From: DATGJX01 sp963830545
Lineage (GTDB): Bacteria > Vulcanimicrobiota > Vulcanimicrobiia > Vulcanimicrobiales > Vulcanimicrobiaceae
Direction: 5' to 3'
Assembly: GCA_963830545.1 (NCBI GenBank)
Contig: CAWHMK010000001.1
Location: 2,232,001 to 2,296,000 of the forward strand
DNA: 64,000 bases
Below the pieces are notes generated by a model. That model did not search any database. It worked only from the letters and a program-made list of their open reading frames with translations, and had not been told where the DNA came from. The position numbers were made by a program, and so were the translations under genes. Positions 45,121-54,507 of this stretch are shown here, in pieces (within the stretch, counting starts at the first letter, position 1; each line of letters starts with the position of its first letter).

Positions 45121-45291
45121 CGTTGCAGACAAGGCGCGCCGGGTGCTCGCCCGTCTTCCCACAGGTCGAAAACGTTCGCAAAACTCAATGATTCCAGGGG
45201 ATACCGTCGAGGACGTTGCGAACGTTAACCGCGGCCAATCGGGCCAAATAGGCTACTCTACAAAATACCAACTAGTGGAGGTCAGATCTTA

Positions 45292-48200
45292 ATGCAAAGA
45301 AGACGCCTCCGCCACGTCTACGTAGCGGCTCTGCTGCTGATAGCGTTTCTGTACCAGGGAACATGGGCACTGGCAGGAACCACCGGCAGCCTGAGCGGCG
45401 TCGTGACGACGACGAGCAACGCACCGATTTCGGGTGCGGACGTCACGGTTTCGTCGCCTTCAGGACACTCTTCGACTACAACGGACGCAGGCGGACACTT
45501 CAATTTCCTGTCTTTGGCGCCTGACACATATACGGTAACGGTGTCCAAAGCAAACTACGCCAACACATCGACTCCCGGCGTAGTCGTCTTCGCCGACCAG
45601 GCGCAGACGCTTCAACTCCAAATGAGCCAGCAGCTCAAGACCATTGCGACAGTGCGCTCGCAGGCGCAGGGCACGCTGGTCAAAGCCGGCACGACGACCG
45701 ACGTCTACGCGGTAAACGCGACGACGGCTACGGCCCTCGCGACGTCCGGCGGCGGCAACAACCTCAACAGCGCCTACTCGGCGATTTACTCGCAGCCGGG
45801 CGTCGTCGGATTGCCGGGCAACTTCGGGTTCGGCCAGGTGTTCTACATCCACGGCTCGAGCTACAACCAAATCGGCTACGAGTTCGACGGCGTTCCCGTC
45901 AACCGCGCGTTCGACAACTATAACGCCAACTCGCTCTCGAATCTCGGCGCGCAATCGACGGAAGTCTACACCGGCGGCGGCCCTGCCGGCGCGACGTCGC
46001 CGACCCTCGGCGGCTACATCAATCAGGTCATCAAGATCCGGAACGTATCCGGGTTACGGGCATATCACGCTCGGTATCGGCGCTCCGGCGTTCTACCACC
46101 AAGTAGACGCTGAAGCCGGCGGCGCCACGGAGAACCGCAACTTCTCGTGGTATGCGGCCCTGCGCGGCGACAACATGATCCCCGATCAGTGGGACGAGCA
46201 GAACGGCGGAGACCTGAATCCCGACGGCAACAACATCTTCGGGCAGCAGGGCTTCAGCTTCAACACGCTCCTCACGCCAGCCGAAGCTTTCGGAATTTCC
46301 ACGGCCCGGGGACCCTGGTCCGACTGCACCCCGGGTACGGAAGCGGCCCCGACAAACGGCTCCTATCTGTCCCCACTCCTCGCGGGTCTGTACGGCCAAT
46401 CTGGGCCGATGTACGCGTGCAACGTGTACTCTCCGATTGCGGCGACGAACACCGTAGCTCTTCGCGGCAACGACTTGAGCGACCGCGAGAGCATGGTCAA
46501 CTTGCACTTCGGCATTCCGCACAAACACGACGGCGGACGCGACGACGTCCAAATCCTGTACGACAACTTCTTCTATCAGACGCAGGGCTGGGACAACATC
46601 AGCACGTTCGGCGGACTGCCGCAAATGCAGGCAATGTTCAACCTCGCGGGCACGAATCCGGACGGTTCCGGTAACTACAACACGTTCCTCAATAACGCCG
46701 CGGGCGTCGGCTTGCCGCCGGCCGCATCACCGGCGTATGCGGGCATGTGCGACTACTTCAACCTGTATGCGCTTTTCGGCGCCTCGCCGAACGTGTGCGG
46801 CGATGTCGCCGGATACGTCTCCCGCGCCATATTTCGACGGGTATCAGGTCGTCGGTGCATCGTTCGGACAATCCGCGCTCGGACAGCCGAACATCGTGCA
46901 GCCGTACTACTTCCCCTCAACCAACCAGAACCGCGCCTTCCAGTCCGGCTTCTCGCCGTACCAGCCCTCCGATACCGACAACAACGGCTCGATCATGAAA
47001 CTCCAGTACCAGAAGAATATCGGGTCGAACGCATACCTGCGTCTGTACGGCTATTCGTTCTACTCGGACTGGCTGCAAACCGATCCGAACTACGGTGTGG
47101 CTCCATTCTTGATCGGTGGAACCACGGCGGGCGATTACGAGCTGAATACGCACACGCGCGGCTTCTTCGGACAGTTTGCCGACCAAATCAGCCCGCAGCA
47201 TTTGCTGACGCTGACCGGCAACTACACGACGGCCACGCCGCTGCGTTGGAATAACGCGCAGTACACCTTCACTCCGACGGGCACGCCGATCGCAACGCTT
47301 CAGAACTCGAGCGGCCAGTGCTTCGCAGGATACAACAATACTCAGGGTACCTTGCTCGTCGATCCGGCATACCCGGCGACGCTTGCGGCGGGGACGCCTG
47401 TGTCGTGCCTCTCGTCACTCGCCGGTGCGCCGATCGGCGCAGTCCAAGCGGGATCGTGCCCTCTGGGTTCGGCCCCGTACACCTGTTTGCCGGCATCGCC
47501 GGTCGCCGGTGCGAATTGGACGCTGACGCAGAACTTGTCTCCTGACGGCAATATCAACACCGTCAAGCCGAAGTTCTACGATATCGCTCTTCAGGATGAA
47601 TTCCGTCCGACGGAGCGATGGGACATCAACGCCGGCGTTCGCTTCGAGAGCTACGGCTACGAACTCGGCAGCTTCGGTACGGCTGCTCAGCAGTTCTGGT
47701 TCAACCAGGTCAACTCGACTGCGTGCGTTGCGCAAAGCGGCCTGCAGCAAGCTGCGGGCGGCGATCAAAATCCCGGCGCCCGCGGGTATCCGGGAGCAAG
47801 TTCGTACGGCGGGTATACGACGACTGCGCCGGGACAGCCGTGTCCCTTCGACCCAGTCCTGAACGCGCAACTCTACCATCCGGGCTCGAACGGTATCCCT
47901 GCGATCACGCTAGGAGGCTCGGGTACGATCACGGACACGACGATGTCGCCGCGCATCGGCTTCACCTACACGATGGGGCCCGACTCCGTGCTGCGTTTCT
48001 CCTACGGTCGATACACCCAACCGACGCCGACGGCGTTCGAACAGGTTCTCACCTATCCGGACGGCTATAAGATGGCGACCGCGTTGTTCGGTTCCAGGTA
48101 CTACAGCAACGGTTTGCCGTCAATCGTCCACAACAACCCGATCCAGTTCTCGAACAACGTGGACATGTCGTTCGAGCAGCGGCTGCGGAACACGGACCTG

Positions 48201-49280
48201 AGTTTCAAACTCTCGCCGTTCTACCGCTACACGACGAACCAATCGGTGAGCGTGCTCCTTCCGGGCGGTCTGGGCGGCGCATTCAATGCGGCCACGCAGC
48301 GCACGGACGGCGTCGAACTGGCAATTCAAAAGGGCGATCCTTCGCAGGACGGCTGGTCCGGCCAGCTCGCGTACACCTATACCGACGCGAAACTGCGGTA
48401 CAACCTCATCAATGGTTCGAACATCGTTCAGACGATGCTCAACACGCTCAAGAACTTCACGTCGCTCGAGGCCATCAACGGCGGCTCCCCTTGTTATGCC
48501 GGTGGTGTCGGTCAAACGACGTGCACGCCGGGTACACCGGGGCTGATCACCAACCCCTACTACAACGACAAGATCACCTCGGCGCAACTCGCTTCGCAGT
48601 TCCCGCTCGACGGCTTCTACCCGACCTACGCGAACTATTTCCCGTACGGTCTGGATGCCGGAGACGGCGCAACCGCGATTCCGCCGAGCGTCTTCTCGGG
48701 CTTCCTCAACTGGAAGCATCAGAAGCTCTCGGCGACGCTCACTGGTAATCTGTGGCAGGGCTTCCAGTATGGCGCACCGGTCACGGTCCCGGGCATCGAT
48801 CCGAGATCGTGCCTTGCCAACCAAGGCGACTTCGGACTCGTTCCGAACTCGCTCAACGCAGACTACCAGACGTGCGGAGGGGCCGTTCCGATTCCAAACC
48901 CGGTAACCGGGCAGTTCGATAGCATCGGACAGTACCGCAATCCGTGGGAACTCAACCTCGGCATGCAGATCGGCTACGATATCACGCCGAAGATCCACGC
49001 GTCGGTTCTGCTCGCAAACATCCTCAACCGCTGCTTCGGCGGAACGAAGGAGCCCTGGTCGACTACGTACGCGCCGAACCAATTCATCTGCGCGTACGCT
49101 CCGAACGGGAGTTACATCGGCACGCAGCCGGGTGCAGGCTATTTCTACGGAAACAGTCCGCACGACGCGATTAACGGAACGACGGGTTATCCGCTGGTCT
49201 TCGACCAAGTGTACGCACCGTCGAGCAACCAAATCCCGACGCCGTTCCAAGCGTACTTCCAAGTTCAAGTGCGCCTCTAA
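45292..49280 (+). CDS. Very large TonB-dependent receptor C (two frame breaks)
   Basis: About 1329 residues, one of the longest genes here. A signal peptide ('YVAALLLIAFLYQGTWALAG') leads to a carboxypeptidase-like domain 'GSLSGVVTTTSNAPISGADV' and a plug ('LNSAYSAIYSQPGVVGLPG', 'IGYEFDGVPVNRAFDNY'). The barrel is extended with many Tyr/Asn/Gly-rich loops and ends 'FQAYFQVQVRL'. Surplus bases near 46036 and 46820 break the frame; corrected joins read 'NQVIKSGTYPGYGH' and 'SPAPYFDGYQVV'. Several loop cysteine pairs occur in the barrel half. It separates trmFO from hslV, and a terminator follows. The ligand is unknown. Confidence 0.87.
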
Positions 49281-49311
49281 CGGCAGACCAGGTCCGAAAG
49301 GATCGATAAAG

Positions 49312-49343
49312 AAAGGCGCCTTGCTTCGGCAAGGCGCCTTTTT
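49312..49343. terminator. Intrinsic terminator
   Basis: A 13-bp stem AAAGGCGCCTTGC / GCAAGGCGCCTTT with a TTCG tetraloop, then a T run. It closes receptor C and, read in reverse, the SIMPL gene. Confidence 0.9.
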
Positions 49344-49367
49344 GTATACCGCAGAAACGGGGCGGCG

Positions 49368-50084
49368 CTAGCGGCGAATTGCAATGCGCATCGTCACGGC
49401 GCTGGAGACGTTGACGGTGAGCATCTCCGCGGGCGACATCGGCGGATACGGACCGCCGTACGGCGTAACCGAATACGTCATCGTGCAAGCGCCTTCGGAA
49501 CCGATCGGTATGCTGCGCTCTTCAACCGCAAGCACGTCGCCGGCGTGCGCGCCGATCGTGCCCGCAATGAATGCAGCATTGCTGCGCGCATTTGCAATGG
49601 CGTGCGCTTCGGCAGTTCGCTGAAGTTGCGCGCATCCGTCGGCGGATAGAACGACCTCCGCCGAGTTGAGCAGCAAATCGGGCTCCGAAGCGAAGGCATT
49701 CGCGATCGTGAGCATTCCTTGCTGAAGCATCGCGAGCGTTGGATGAAGTACCGTAGCAGAGATTGCTGCGTTGTTCGTGCGAGCTTGCCCCAAGAGATAT
49801 GGCGGAACGATGATCGAAGAACGATCGGCGCCTGCGCGCACGAGTGCATCCACGATGGGCTGCAGCGTCTGCGCGCTCAAACTCGTTGCGTTGTTTCGCG
49901 TGGAAATGCGGAGCGTCACCTGCGCCCGGGAGGCCTGAGCTCGAGCGTAGCCGGTACCGGTGACCGTGATGCCGTCCGAAACTCCCTGCTGCGCGGACAG
50001 CACTGCAGGCATGCGTACCGGCATCGGCTGCGGCATCGAAACCTGCGCCAGCACGGCGGCGGCCGCGAAAATCGACTTATACAC
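49368..50084 (-). CDS. SIMPL domain (DUF541) exported protein
   Basis: From the GTG at 50084, which has an AGGAGGG ribosome-binding site eight bases upstream, there are 238 residues. The signal peptide 'SIFAAAAVLAQVSM' precedes the SIMPL/DUF541 domain with 'GITVTGTGYARAQASRAQV', 'IIVPPYLLG' and a central helix 'AHAIANARSNAAFIAGTIG'. The domain ends 'MLTVNVSSAVTMRIAIR'. SIMPL proteins (BP26/OMP28 type) are periplasmic or outer-membrane and form channel-like oligomers; their function is uncertain. The gene is opposite in direction to receptor C and hslV. Confidence 0.85.
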   Translation of the reverse strand: MYKSIFAAAAVLAQVSMPQPMPVRMPAVLSAQQGVSDGITVTGTGYARAQASRAQVTLRISTRNNATSLSAQTLQPIVDALVRAGADRSSIIVPPYLLGQARTNNAAISATVLHPTLAMLQQGMLTIANAFASEPDLLLNSAEVVLSADGCAQLQRTAEAHAIANARSNAAFIAGTIGAHAGDVLAVEERSIPIGSEGACTMTYSVTPYGGPYPPMSPAEMLTVNVSSAVTMRIAIRR

Positions 50085-50182
50085 GCAAACACCCTCCTGC
50101 AAGACAAACGCCAGGTTTTCTTGGTCCGTGACGCGGACCTTCTGCAACCTCGGGTGGGCGTTCGGGGTACAGGGGCAGCGAG

Positions 50183-50710
50183 ATGAGAATTCGATCCACG
50201 ACGATTTTGGCGGTTCGGCGCGACGGCAAACTGGCGGTTGCGGGCGACGGTCAAGTGACATTCGACAAGACGATTATGAAACACGGTGCGCGGAAAGTGC
50301 GCCGCATCGCCGGCGGAAAAGTCATTGCCGGCTTCGCGGGATCCGCAGCCGACGGCATGACGCTGCTCGAAAAATTCGAAGGCAAGTTCAACGAATACAA
50401 AGACATCGTACGCGCGTCCGTCGAGCTTGCGAAAGACTGGCGCCAGGATCGCGCACTGCGCAAACTCGAGGCACTGATGATCGTCGGTAACGCGGAACAT
50501 TTGCTGGTCCTGAGCGGCAACGGCGACGTCATCGAACCCGATGAAGGGTTGGCCGCAATCGGAAGCGGCGGACCATATGCGCAGGCCGCCGCTGCCGCGC
50601 TCCTCCGCAACACGCAGATGGACGCAGAAGAGATCGCGCGCAAAGGTTTGGAGATCGCCGGCGAAATCTGCATCTACACGAACGACAACATCGTCGTGGA
50701 AGCCTTATGA
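50183..50710 (+). CDS. hslV: ATP-dependent protease subunit HslV
   Basis: HslV (ClpQ) is the proteolytic core of the bacterial proteasome-like HslUV protease. The 175 residues have the family opening 'IRSTTILAVRRDGKLAVAGD', where the first Thr after Ser becomes the N-terminal nucleophile on removal of the leader. It is followed by 'GQVTFDKTIMKHGARKVRRI', 'AGFAGSAADGMTLLEKFEGK' and 'AIGSGGPYAQAAAAALL'. It overlaps hslU by four bases. The XerC gene that usually precedes it in Firmicutes is absent. Confidence 0.95.
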   Translation: MRIRSTTILAVRRDGKLAVAGDGQVTFDKTIMKHGARKVRRIAGGKVIAGFAGSAADGMTLLEKFEGKFNEYKDIVRASVELAKDWRQDRALRKLEALMIVGNAEHLLVLSGNGDVIEPDEGLAAIGSGGPYAQAAAAALLRNTQMDAEEIARKGLEIAGEICIYTNDNIVVEAL

Positions 50711-52134
50711 GTACGCAACTGACGCCGCGCGCCATCGCGGCTGCCCTCGACAAGTACATCGTTGGCCAAGCGGCGGCAAAACGAGCGGTCGCGATCGCGA
50801 TGCGCAATCGCTATCGCCGCGAACGCGTGCAGGACGACATGCGCGACGAGATCATTCCGAAGAATATTCTGATGATCGGCCCAACCGGCGTCGGCAAAAC
50901 GGAAATCGCTCGCCGTCTCGCGGCGCTTGCCGGCGCGCCGTTCGTCAAAGTGGAAGCGACGAAATATACCGAGGTCGGCTACGTCGGGCGCGACGTCGAA
51001 TCGATGGTTCGCGATCTCGTCGAGCAAGCGGTGCGCATGGTCGGCGAGGAACGGCGTGAGGAGGTCAAAGACGTTGCCGCTCGCATGGCCGTGGAGCGCG
51101 TCATCGATCTGCTTCATCCGGAGACGCGTGCGCCGCAGCCGGCAGGGCAACCGAACGCATTCGCCGCAACGCTCGGCTCGATTTTCGGATCGAATTGGCA
51201 GCAGCAGCAACAGCACCAGCAACCTCCGCCCCCTCCGCCGAGCGCGGATGCGGCGGCCGTGCGCGAACAGGCTCGCTCCGACGTCGACCGCGGTTTTTAC
51301 GACGTACGGCTAGTCGAAATCGAAGTGGAAGAAGCGCAGAGCATGCCGATCGGCGTCATCGGCGGCATGGACCAGGGTATGGGCCCCGGCGGCGGGGATC
51401 TGGGCGAAATGCTCGGCGGCCTCCTGCCGAAAAAGCGCGTGCAAAAACGCGTAACCGTACAAGAAGCGCGCCGGATCTTCGAACAAGAAGAAGCCGCGAA
51501 ACTCATCGACATGGACGCGGTCAAACGCGAAGCGCTGCGCCGCGCCGGTGAAAACGGCATCATCTTCATCGACGAAATCGATAAGGTCGCCGGCCGCGAG
51601 GGCGCGCGCGGTCCGGACGTTTCGCGTGAAGGCGTGCAGCGCGACATCCTGCCAATCGTCGAAGGCAGCACCGTGAACACAAAATACGGCGCAATGAAGA
51701 CCGATCACGTGCTTTTCATCGCGGCCGGGGCATTTCACATGAGCAAGCCGTCCGATCTCATTCCGGAGTTGCAGGGCCGCTTTCCGATTCGCGTGGAGCT
51801 GGAATCGCTGACCGCCGAAGATTTCCGTACCATCCTCACGCAGCCGAAGAACGCGCTCACCGAACAATACAAGGCGCTGCTTGCGACCGAGGGCGTAACG
51901 CTCGATTTTCGTCCCGACGGTATCGAACAGATCGCGCAATTCGCGACGGAAGTCAACGAGCGAAGCGAAAACATCGGCGCGCGCCGCCTTCATACGGTCC
52001 TCGAACGACTGCTCGACGACGTCAGTTACGAAGCGCCGGAGCAGGGCGGCAGCGTGGTCGTCGACGCAGAGTACGTTCGCAAAAAACTTCAGGACGTCGT
52101 CACGAACGCCGACTTGAGCAGCTACATTTTATAG
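50707..52134 (+). CDS. hslU: ATP-dependent protease ATPase subunit HslU with Gln/Pro insert
   Basis: HslU (ClpY) unfolds substrates for HslV. The 475 residues show 'LTPRAIAAALDKYIVGQ', Walker A 'IGPTGVGKTEIARRL' at about residue 60, 'TKYTEVGYVGRDVESMVRDL', Walker B 'IIFIDEIDKVAGREG' and 'LQGRFPIRVELESL'. The C-terminus 'DLSSYIL' fits the HslV-binding tail. A low-complexity insert, Q5-H-Q2-P6, lies at about residues 165-178 within the intermediate (I) domain, which varies most in the family. Confidence 0.95.
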   Translation: MSTQLTPRAIAAALDKYIVGQAAAKRAVAIAMRNRYRRERVQDDMRDEIIPKNILMIGPTGVGKTEIARRLAALAGAPFVKVEATKYTEVGYVGRDVESMVRDLVEQAVRMVGEERREEVKDVAARMAVERVIDLLHPETRAPQPAGQPNAFAATLGSIFGSNWQQQQQHQQPPPPPPSADAAAVREQARSDVDRGFYDVRLVEIEVEEAQSMPIGVIGGMDQGMGPGGGDLGEMLGGLLPKKRVQKRVTVQEARRIFEQEEAAKLIDMDAVKREALRRAGENGIIFIDEIDKVAGREGARGPDVSREGVQRDILPIVEGSTVNTKYGAMKTDHVLFIAAGAFHMSKPSDLIPELQGRFPIRVELESLTAEDFRTILTQPKNALTEQYKALLATEGVTLDFRPDGIEQIAQFATEVNERSENIGARRLHTVLERLLDDVSYEAPEQGGSVVVDAEYVRKKLQDVVTNADLSSYIL

Positions 52135-52161
52135 GTCTTCGTGACGCGTTGTCGACAGTGT

Positions 52162-52267
52162 TTGTGCATCGTCGAGCTGTCGAACGACCCCGAGCCTGTC
52201 GAGGGGCACGCTTCGCGTAGGGCTTTGCTCACGATGACAAGTCGGTCGACAAACTCACGATGACAAT
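52162..52267. repeat. Dispersed intergenic repeat, copy 3
   Basis: A degenerate copy with CATCGTCGAGC, TGTCGAACGACCCCGAGCC and TGTCGAGGGGCACGC, then a tail with two direct CACGATGACAA repeats (near 52230 and 52256). It fills the gap between hslU and the epimerase gene. Confidence 0.6.
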
Positions 52268-52281
52268 ATGGTAGGTGCGAA

Positions 52282-53283
52282 ATGAAAATTCTGATAATCG
52301 GTGGGACGCGATTCGTCGGCAGGCACATCGCCGCGGCCTTTTCGGAGCACGGTGACGACGTCACGCTGTTCAACCGCGGCAACAATCCGTCGGTGCACGA
52401 GCATCTCGAACAAGTGCACGGCGATCGCGCAAGCGACTTGTCACGGCTCGACGGGAGAAGTTGGGATGCGGTCGTCGATACTTCGGGATATACGCCGAAC
52501 CTCGTGGAGACTTCGGCGCGGTATTTCAACCCGCGGACGGATCGCTATATTTTCATCTCGACCATGTCCGTCTACGATCACGAACGCACCGATGGGCCGA
52601 ATGAAAGCGCGCCTTTACTGGAATTGCCGCCGGACGCCGATCCTAGCGTGTATTCCGACGAGCGGTATGGCGCACTCAAAGTTCTGTGCGAACGAGCGGT
52701 GCAAGGTGAATTCGGCGAACGGGCTACCATTATGCGGCCGGGACTCGTCGCCGGCCCGCATGACCCGACGGATCGATTCACATACTGGACAGTGCGTTTC
52801 GATGAAGGCGGTGAAGTCCTCACGCCGCTGCTTCAAAGCCGCCTTCAATACATCGACGCGCGCGATCTCGCTGCGTTCGCGGTACGTCTCGCGCGGTCGC
52901 CGGAGAGCGGCGCATTCAATTGCGTAACGCCGCGCGGAAGCATGAGCTTCGGCGATCTTTGTGAGGCGTGCATGCACGAGTCCGCGGCGGAGGATGCATC
53001 GGTCCGAGCGGTTTCGGATGAGTTTCTCGCACGGCACGATGTGCGTCCGTGGACGGAATTGCCGCTGTGGATTCCGGCTGCGAGCGAACATGCGTCGATT
53101 GCGAACGGCGATTCCTCGCGCGCGCTCGCAAGCGGACTTCAAATCAGGCCGGTTCGTGAGACCGTTCGCGATACGCTTGCGTGGGCGCGCGGTGCGGAGA
53201 AGCGTCCGGGCGCACTCAAGGCAGGGCTCGCGCCCGAGCGCGAAGCCGAACTCCTTACTGCATCTCGCGCGCCTCGGGGTTGA
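52282..53283 (+). CDS. NAD-dependent epimerase/dehydratase (extended SDR)
   Basis: 333 residues with the Rossmann 'ILIIGGTRFVGRHIAAAFSE', 'WDAVVDTSGYTPNLVETSAR', the catalytic-region Ser/Tyr segment 'YIFISTMSVYDHE' and 'YGALKVLCERAV', an SDR Tyr-x3-Lys (YGALK). This subgroup resembles CSP41/isoflavone-reductase-like epimerases often annotated as NAD-dependent epimerases; the sugar or other substrate is unknown. The last 29 bases overlap the convergent nucleotidyltransferase gene. Confidence 0.85.
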   Translation: MKILIIGGTRFVGRHIAAAFSEHGDDVTLFNRGNNPSVHEHLEQVHGDRASDLSRLDGRSWDAVVDTSGYTPNLVETSARYFNPRTDRYIFISTMSVYDHERTDGPNESAPLLELPPDADPSVYSDERYGALKVLCERAVQGEFGERATIMRPGLVAGPHDPTDRFTYWTVRFDEGGEVLTPLLQSRLQYIDARDLAAFAVRLARSPESGAFNCVTPRGSMSFGDLCEACMHESAAEDASVRAVSDEFLARHDVRPWTELPLWIPAASEHASIANGDSSRALASGLQIRPVRETVRDTLAWARGAEKRPGALKAGLAPEREAELLTASRAPRG

Positions 53284-53735
53284 TCCGCTTGAGCCTTTTT
53301 GACGTCAAGCAAGTCTTTTTCGCGTCCCGCAGATGTTTTGTTAGCGAGGAGATCCTGTAAGCCGGGGACGAAATTCGGTTCGCCCAAGTACGTGCTTGAT
53401 TCACGCCGTCCCCATGCTTCGTCGAAATCCAATCCGCTGACGGACGTAATGATGTCTATGCGAAAAGGTTTCGTGCCGATTTGAAAAATCAAGTCGTCGC
53501 TCAAGAAATCTTCGACCCTCACCATGTTCATTGGAGCGCCGAATCGCGCGAGCGCCCGGTAAACTTTGGCGGCGTTTTCAGCCGAACGCCGAATCCAGAC
53601 GTCGAAATCGTCCGAAGATCGAATATAGCCGTGATATCCTACGGCGTGCGCACCCACGACGAGGTAGTCAACGCCCTCTGCGTTCAACTCGTGCAATAGT
53701 TCGGCATAGTCTTTCACGTGAGAGATCGAGTCCAT
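53255..53735 (-). CDS. Nucleotidyltransferase-fold protein (frameshift near 53302)
   Basis: About 159 residues. The N-terminal region 'YAELLHELNAEGVDYLVVG' and 'GAHAVGYHGYIRSSDDFDVW' is the minimal nucleotidyltransferase signature, with the DxD-type acids in SDDFD. 'FRIDIITSVSGLDFDEAW' and 'EPNFVPGLQDLLANKTSAG' follow. One surplus base near 53302 shifts the frame; the correct end reads 'LLDVKKLKRINPEAREMQ', a typical family end. These proteins occur as toxin-antitoxin-like pairs with a small upstream gene, as here. Real enzymatic activity and target are unknown. Confidence 0.7.
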
Positions 53736-53889
53736 TCCACCTCGCTGCATCGACGTAGAGCCAGTCTACCTGCCGCATGCGCTCGTCTGGAGTCATGTCG
53801 CACGCGGTGAGCCAATCCACCTCGCCGTCCACGTCATGGAGCCCGATTTTCTTGACGTGCCATTTACGCTCGCTTCGCGGCTTGTCCAT
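53668..53889 (-). CDS. Small partner protein upstream of the nucleotidyltransferase
   Basis: 73 residues beginning 'MDKPRSERKWHVKKIGLHD', with 'MTPDERMRQVDWLYVDAARW', the 'TPxERL' pattern of small proteins paired with nucleotidyltransferases, and ending 'LCRTIARVERRGR'. Its 3' end overlaps the nucleotidyltransferase start by 68 bases in another frame. Such a long overlap may be a real coding overlap or reflect an unseen frame error. The pair could be a toxin-antitoxin-like module. Confidence 0.5.
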   Translation of the reverse strand: MDKPRSERKWHVKKIGLHDVDGEVDWLTACDMTPDERMRQVDWLYVDAARWNGLDLSRERLCRTIARVERRGR

Positions 53890-53961
53890 GAGGAAATCTT
53901 CGACGCCCGCCTGCCTTGCCCCCAGGGTCCGCTGGACAGCCTGAGGTAAAATAGTACGGCT

Positions 53962-54507
53962 ATGCCCTACGTGCGCCCCATCCTTACGGACGGTCATCCC
54001 ACGCTTCGCAAGGTAGCCAAGAAAGTCGACCTCAAGGAACTAGCGGATCCGCTTTTTCAGCAATTGATCGACGACATGTTCGAAACGATGTATGCTGCAC
54101 CGGGCGTGGGTTTGGCTGCGCCGCAAGTCAACGTCTCGAAGCGGATCTTCGTTATGGACGTCGGTGACGATGACGAGCATCCCGAAGGCGGTGCGTACGT
54201 CGTGATCAATCCAAAGATCGATTTGCAAGAAGACGAGATCGAAATGACCGAAGGGTGCCTTTCCGTTCCCGGCTACGTAGGAGAAATTTCGCGTTTCAAT
54301 CACGTCGCCGTTACGGGCATCGATCGCGACGGAAACAAAGTGCGCGTCCAAGGCAAGGGCACGTTCGCGCAGGCGCTGCAGCACGAGATCGATCACCTCA
54401 ACGGCGTGCTCTACATCGACAAGGCCAAGAACGTGCGCATCCCGCAGACGAAAGAAGAGGAAGAGGTCGCCGAAGCCGCGCTGCAACCGACGTCCGTCGA
54501 CGGGTGA
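53962..54507 (+). CDS. def: Peptide deformylase
   Basis: Def removes the formyl group from new N-terminal methionines. The 181 residues carry all three motifs: 'GVGLAAPQV' at about residue 48, 'EGCLSVPG' with the metal Cys at about 97, and 'QHEIDHLNGVLYID' (HExxH) at about 138. An acidic tail ('TKEEEEVAEAA') follows. It is the first gene of the def-fmt-rsmB translation-initiation and rRNA-modification run; its stop overlaps the fmt GTG start. Confidence 0.96.
   Translation: MPYVRPILTDGHPTLRKVAKKVDLKELADPLFQQLIDDMFETMYAAPGVGLAAPQVNVSKRIFVMDVGDDDEHPEGGAYVVINPKIDLQEDEIEMTEGCLSVPGYVGEISRFNHVAVTGIDRDGNKVRVQGKGTFAQALQHEIDHLNGVLYIDKAKNVRIPQTKEEEEVAEAALQPTSVDG

Noticed and set aside
48120..49268. 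A 382-residue minus-strand frame opposite receptor C
   Set aside because: Composed of Arg/Val shadow sequence antisense to the conserved beta-barrel.
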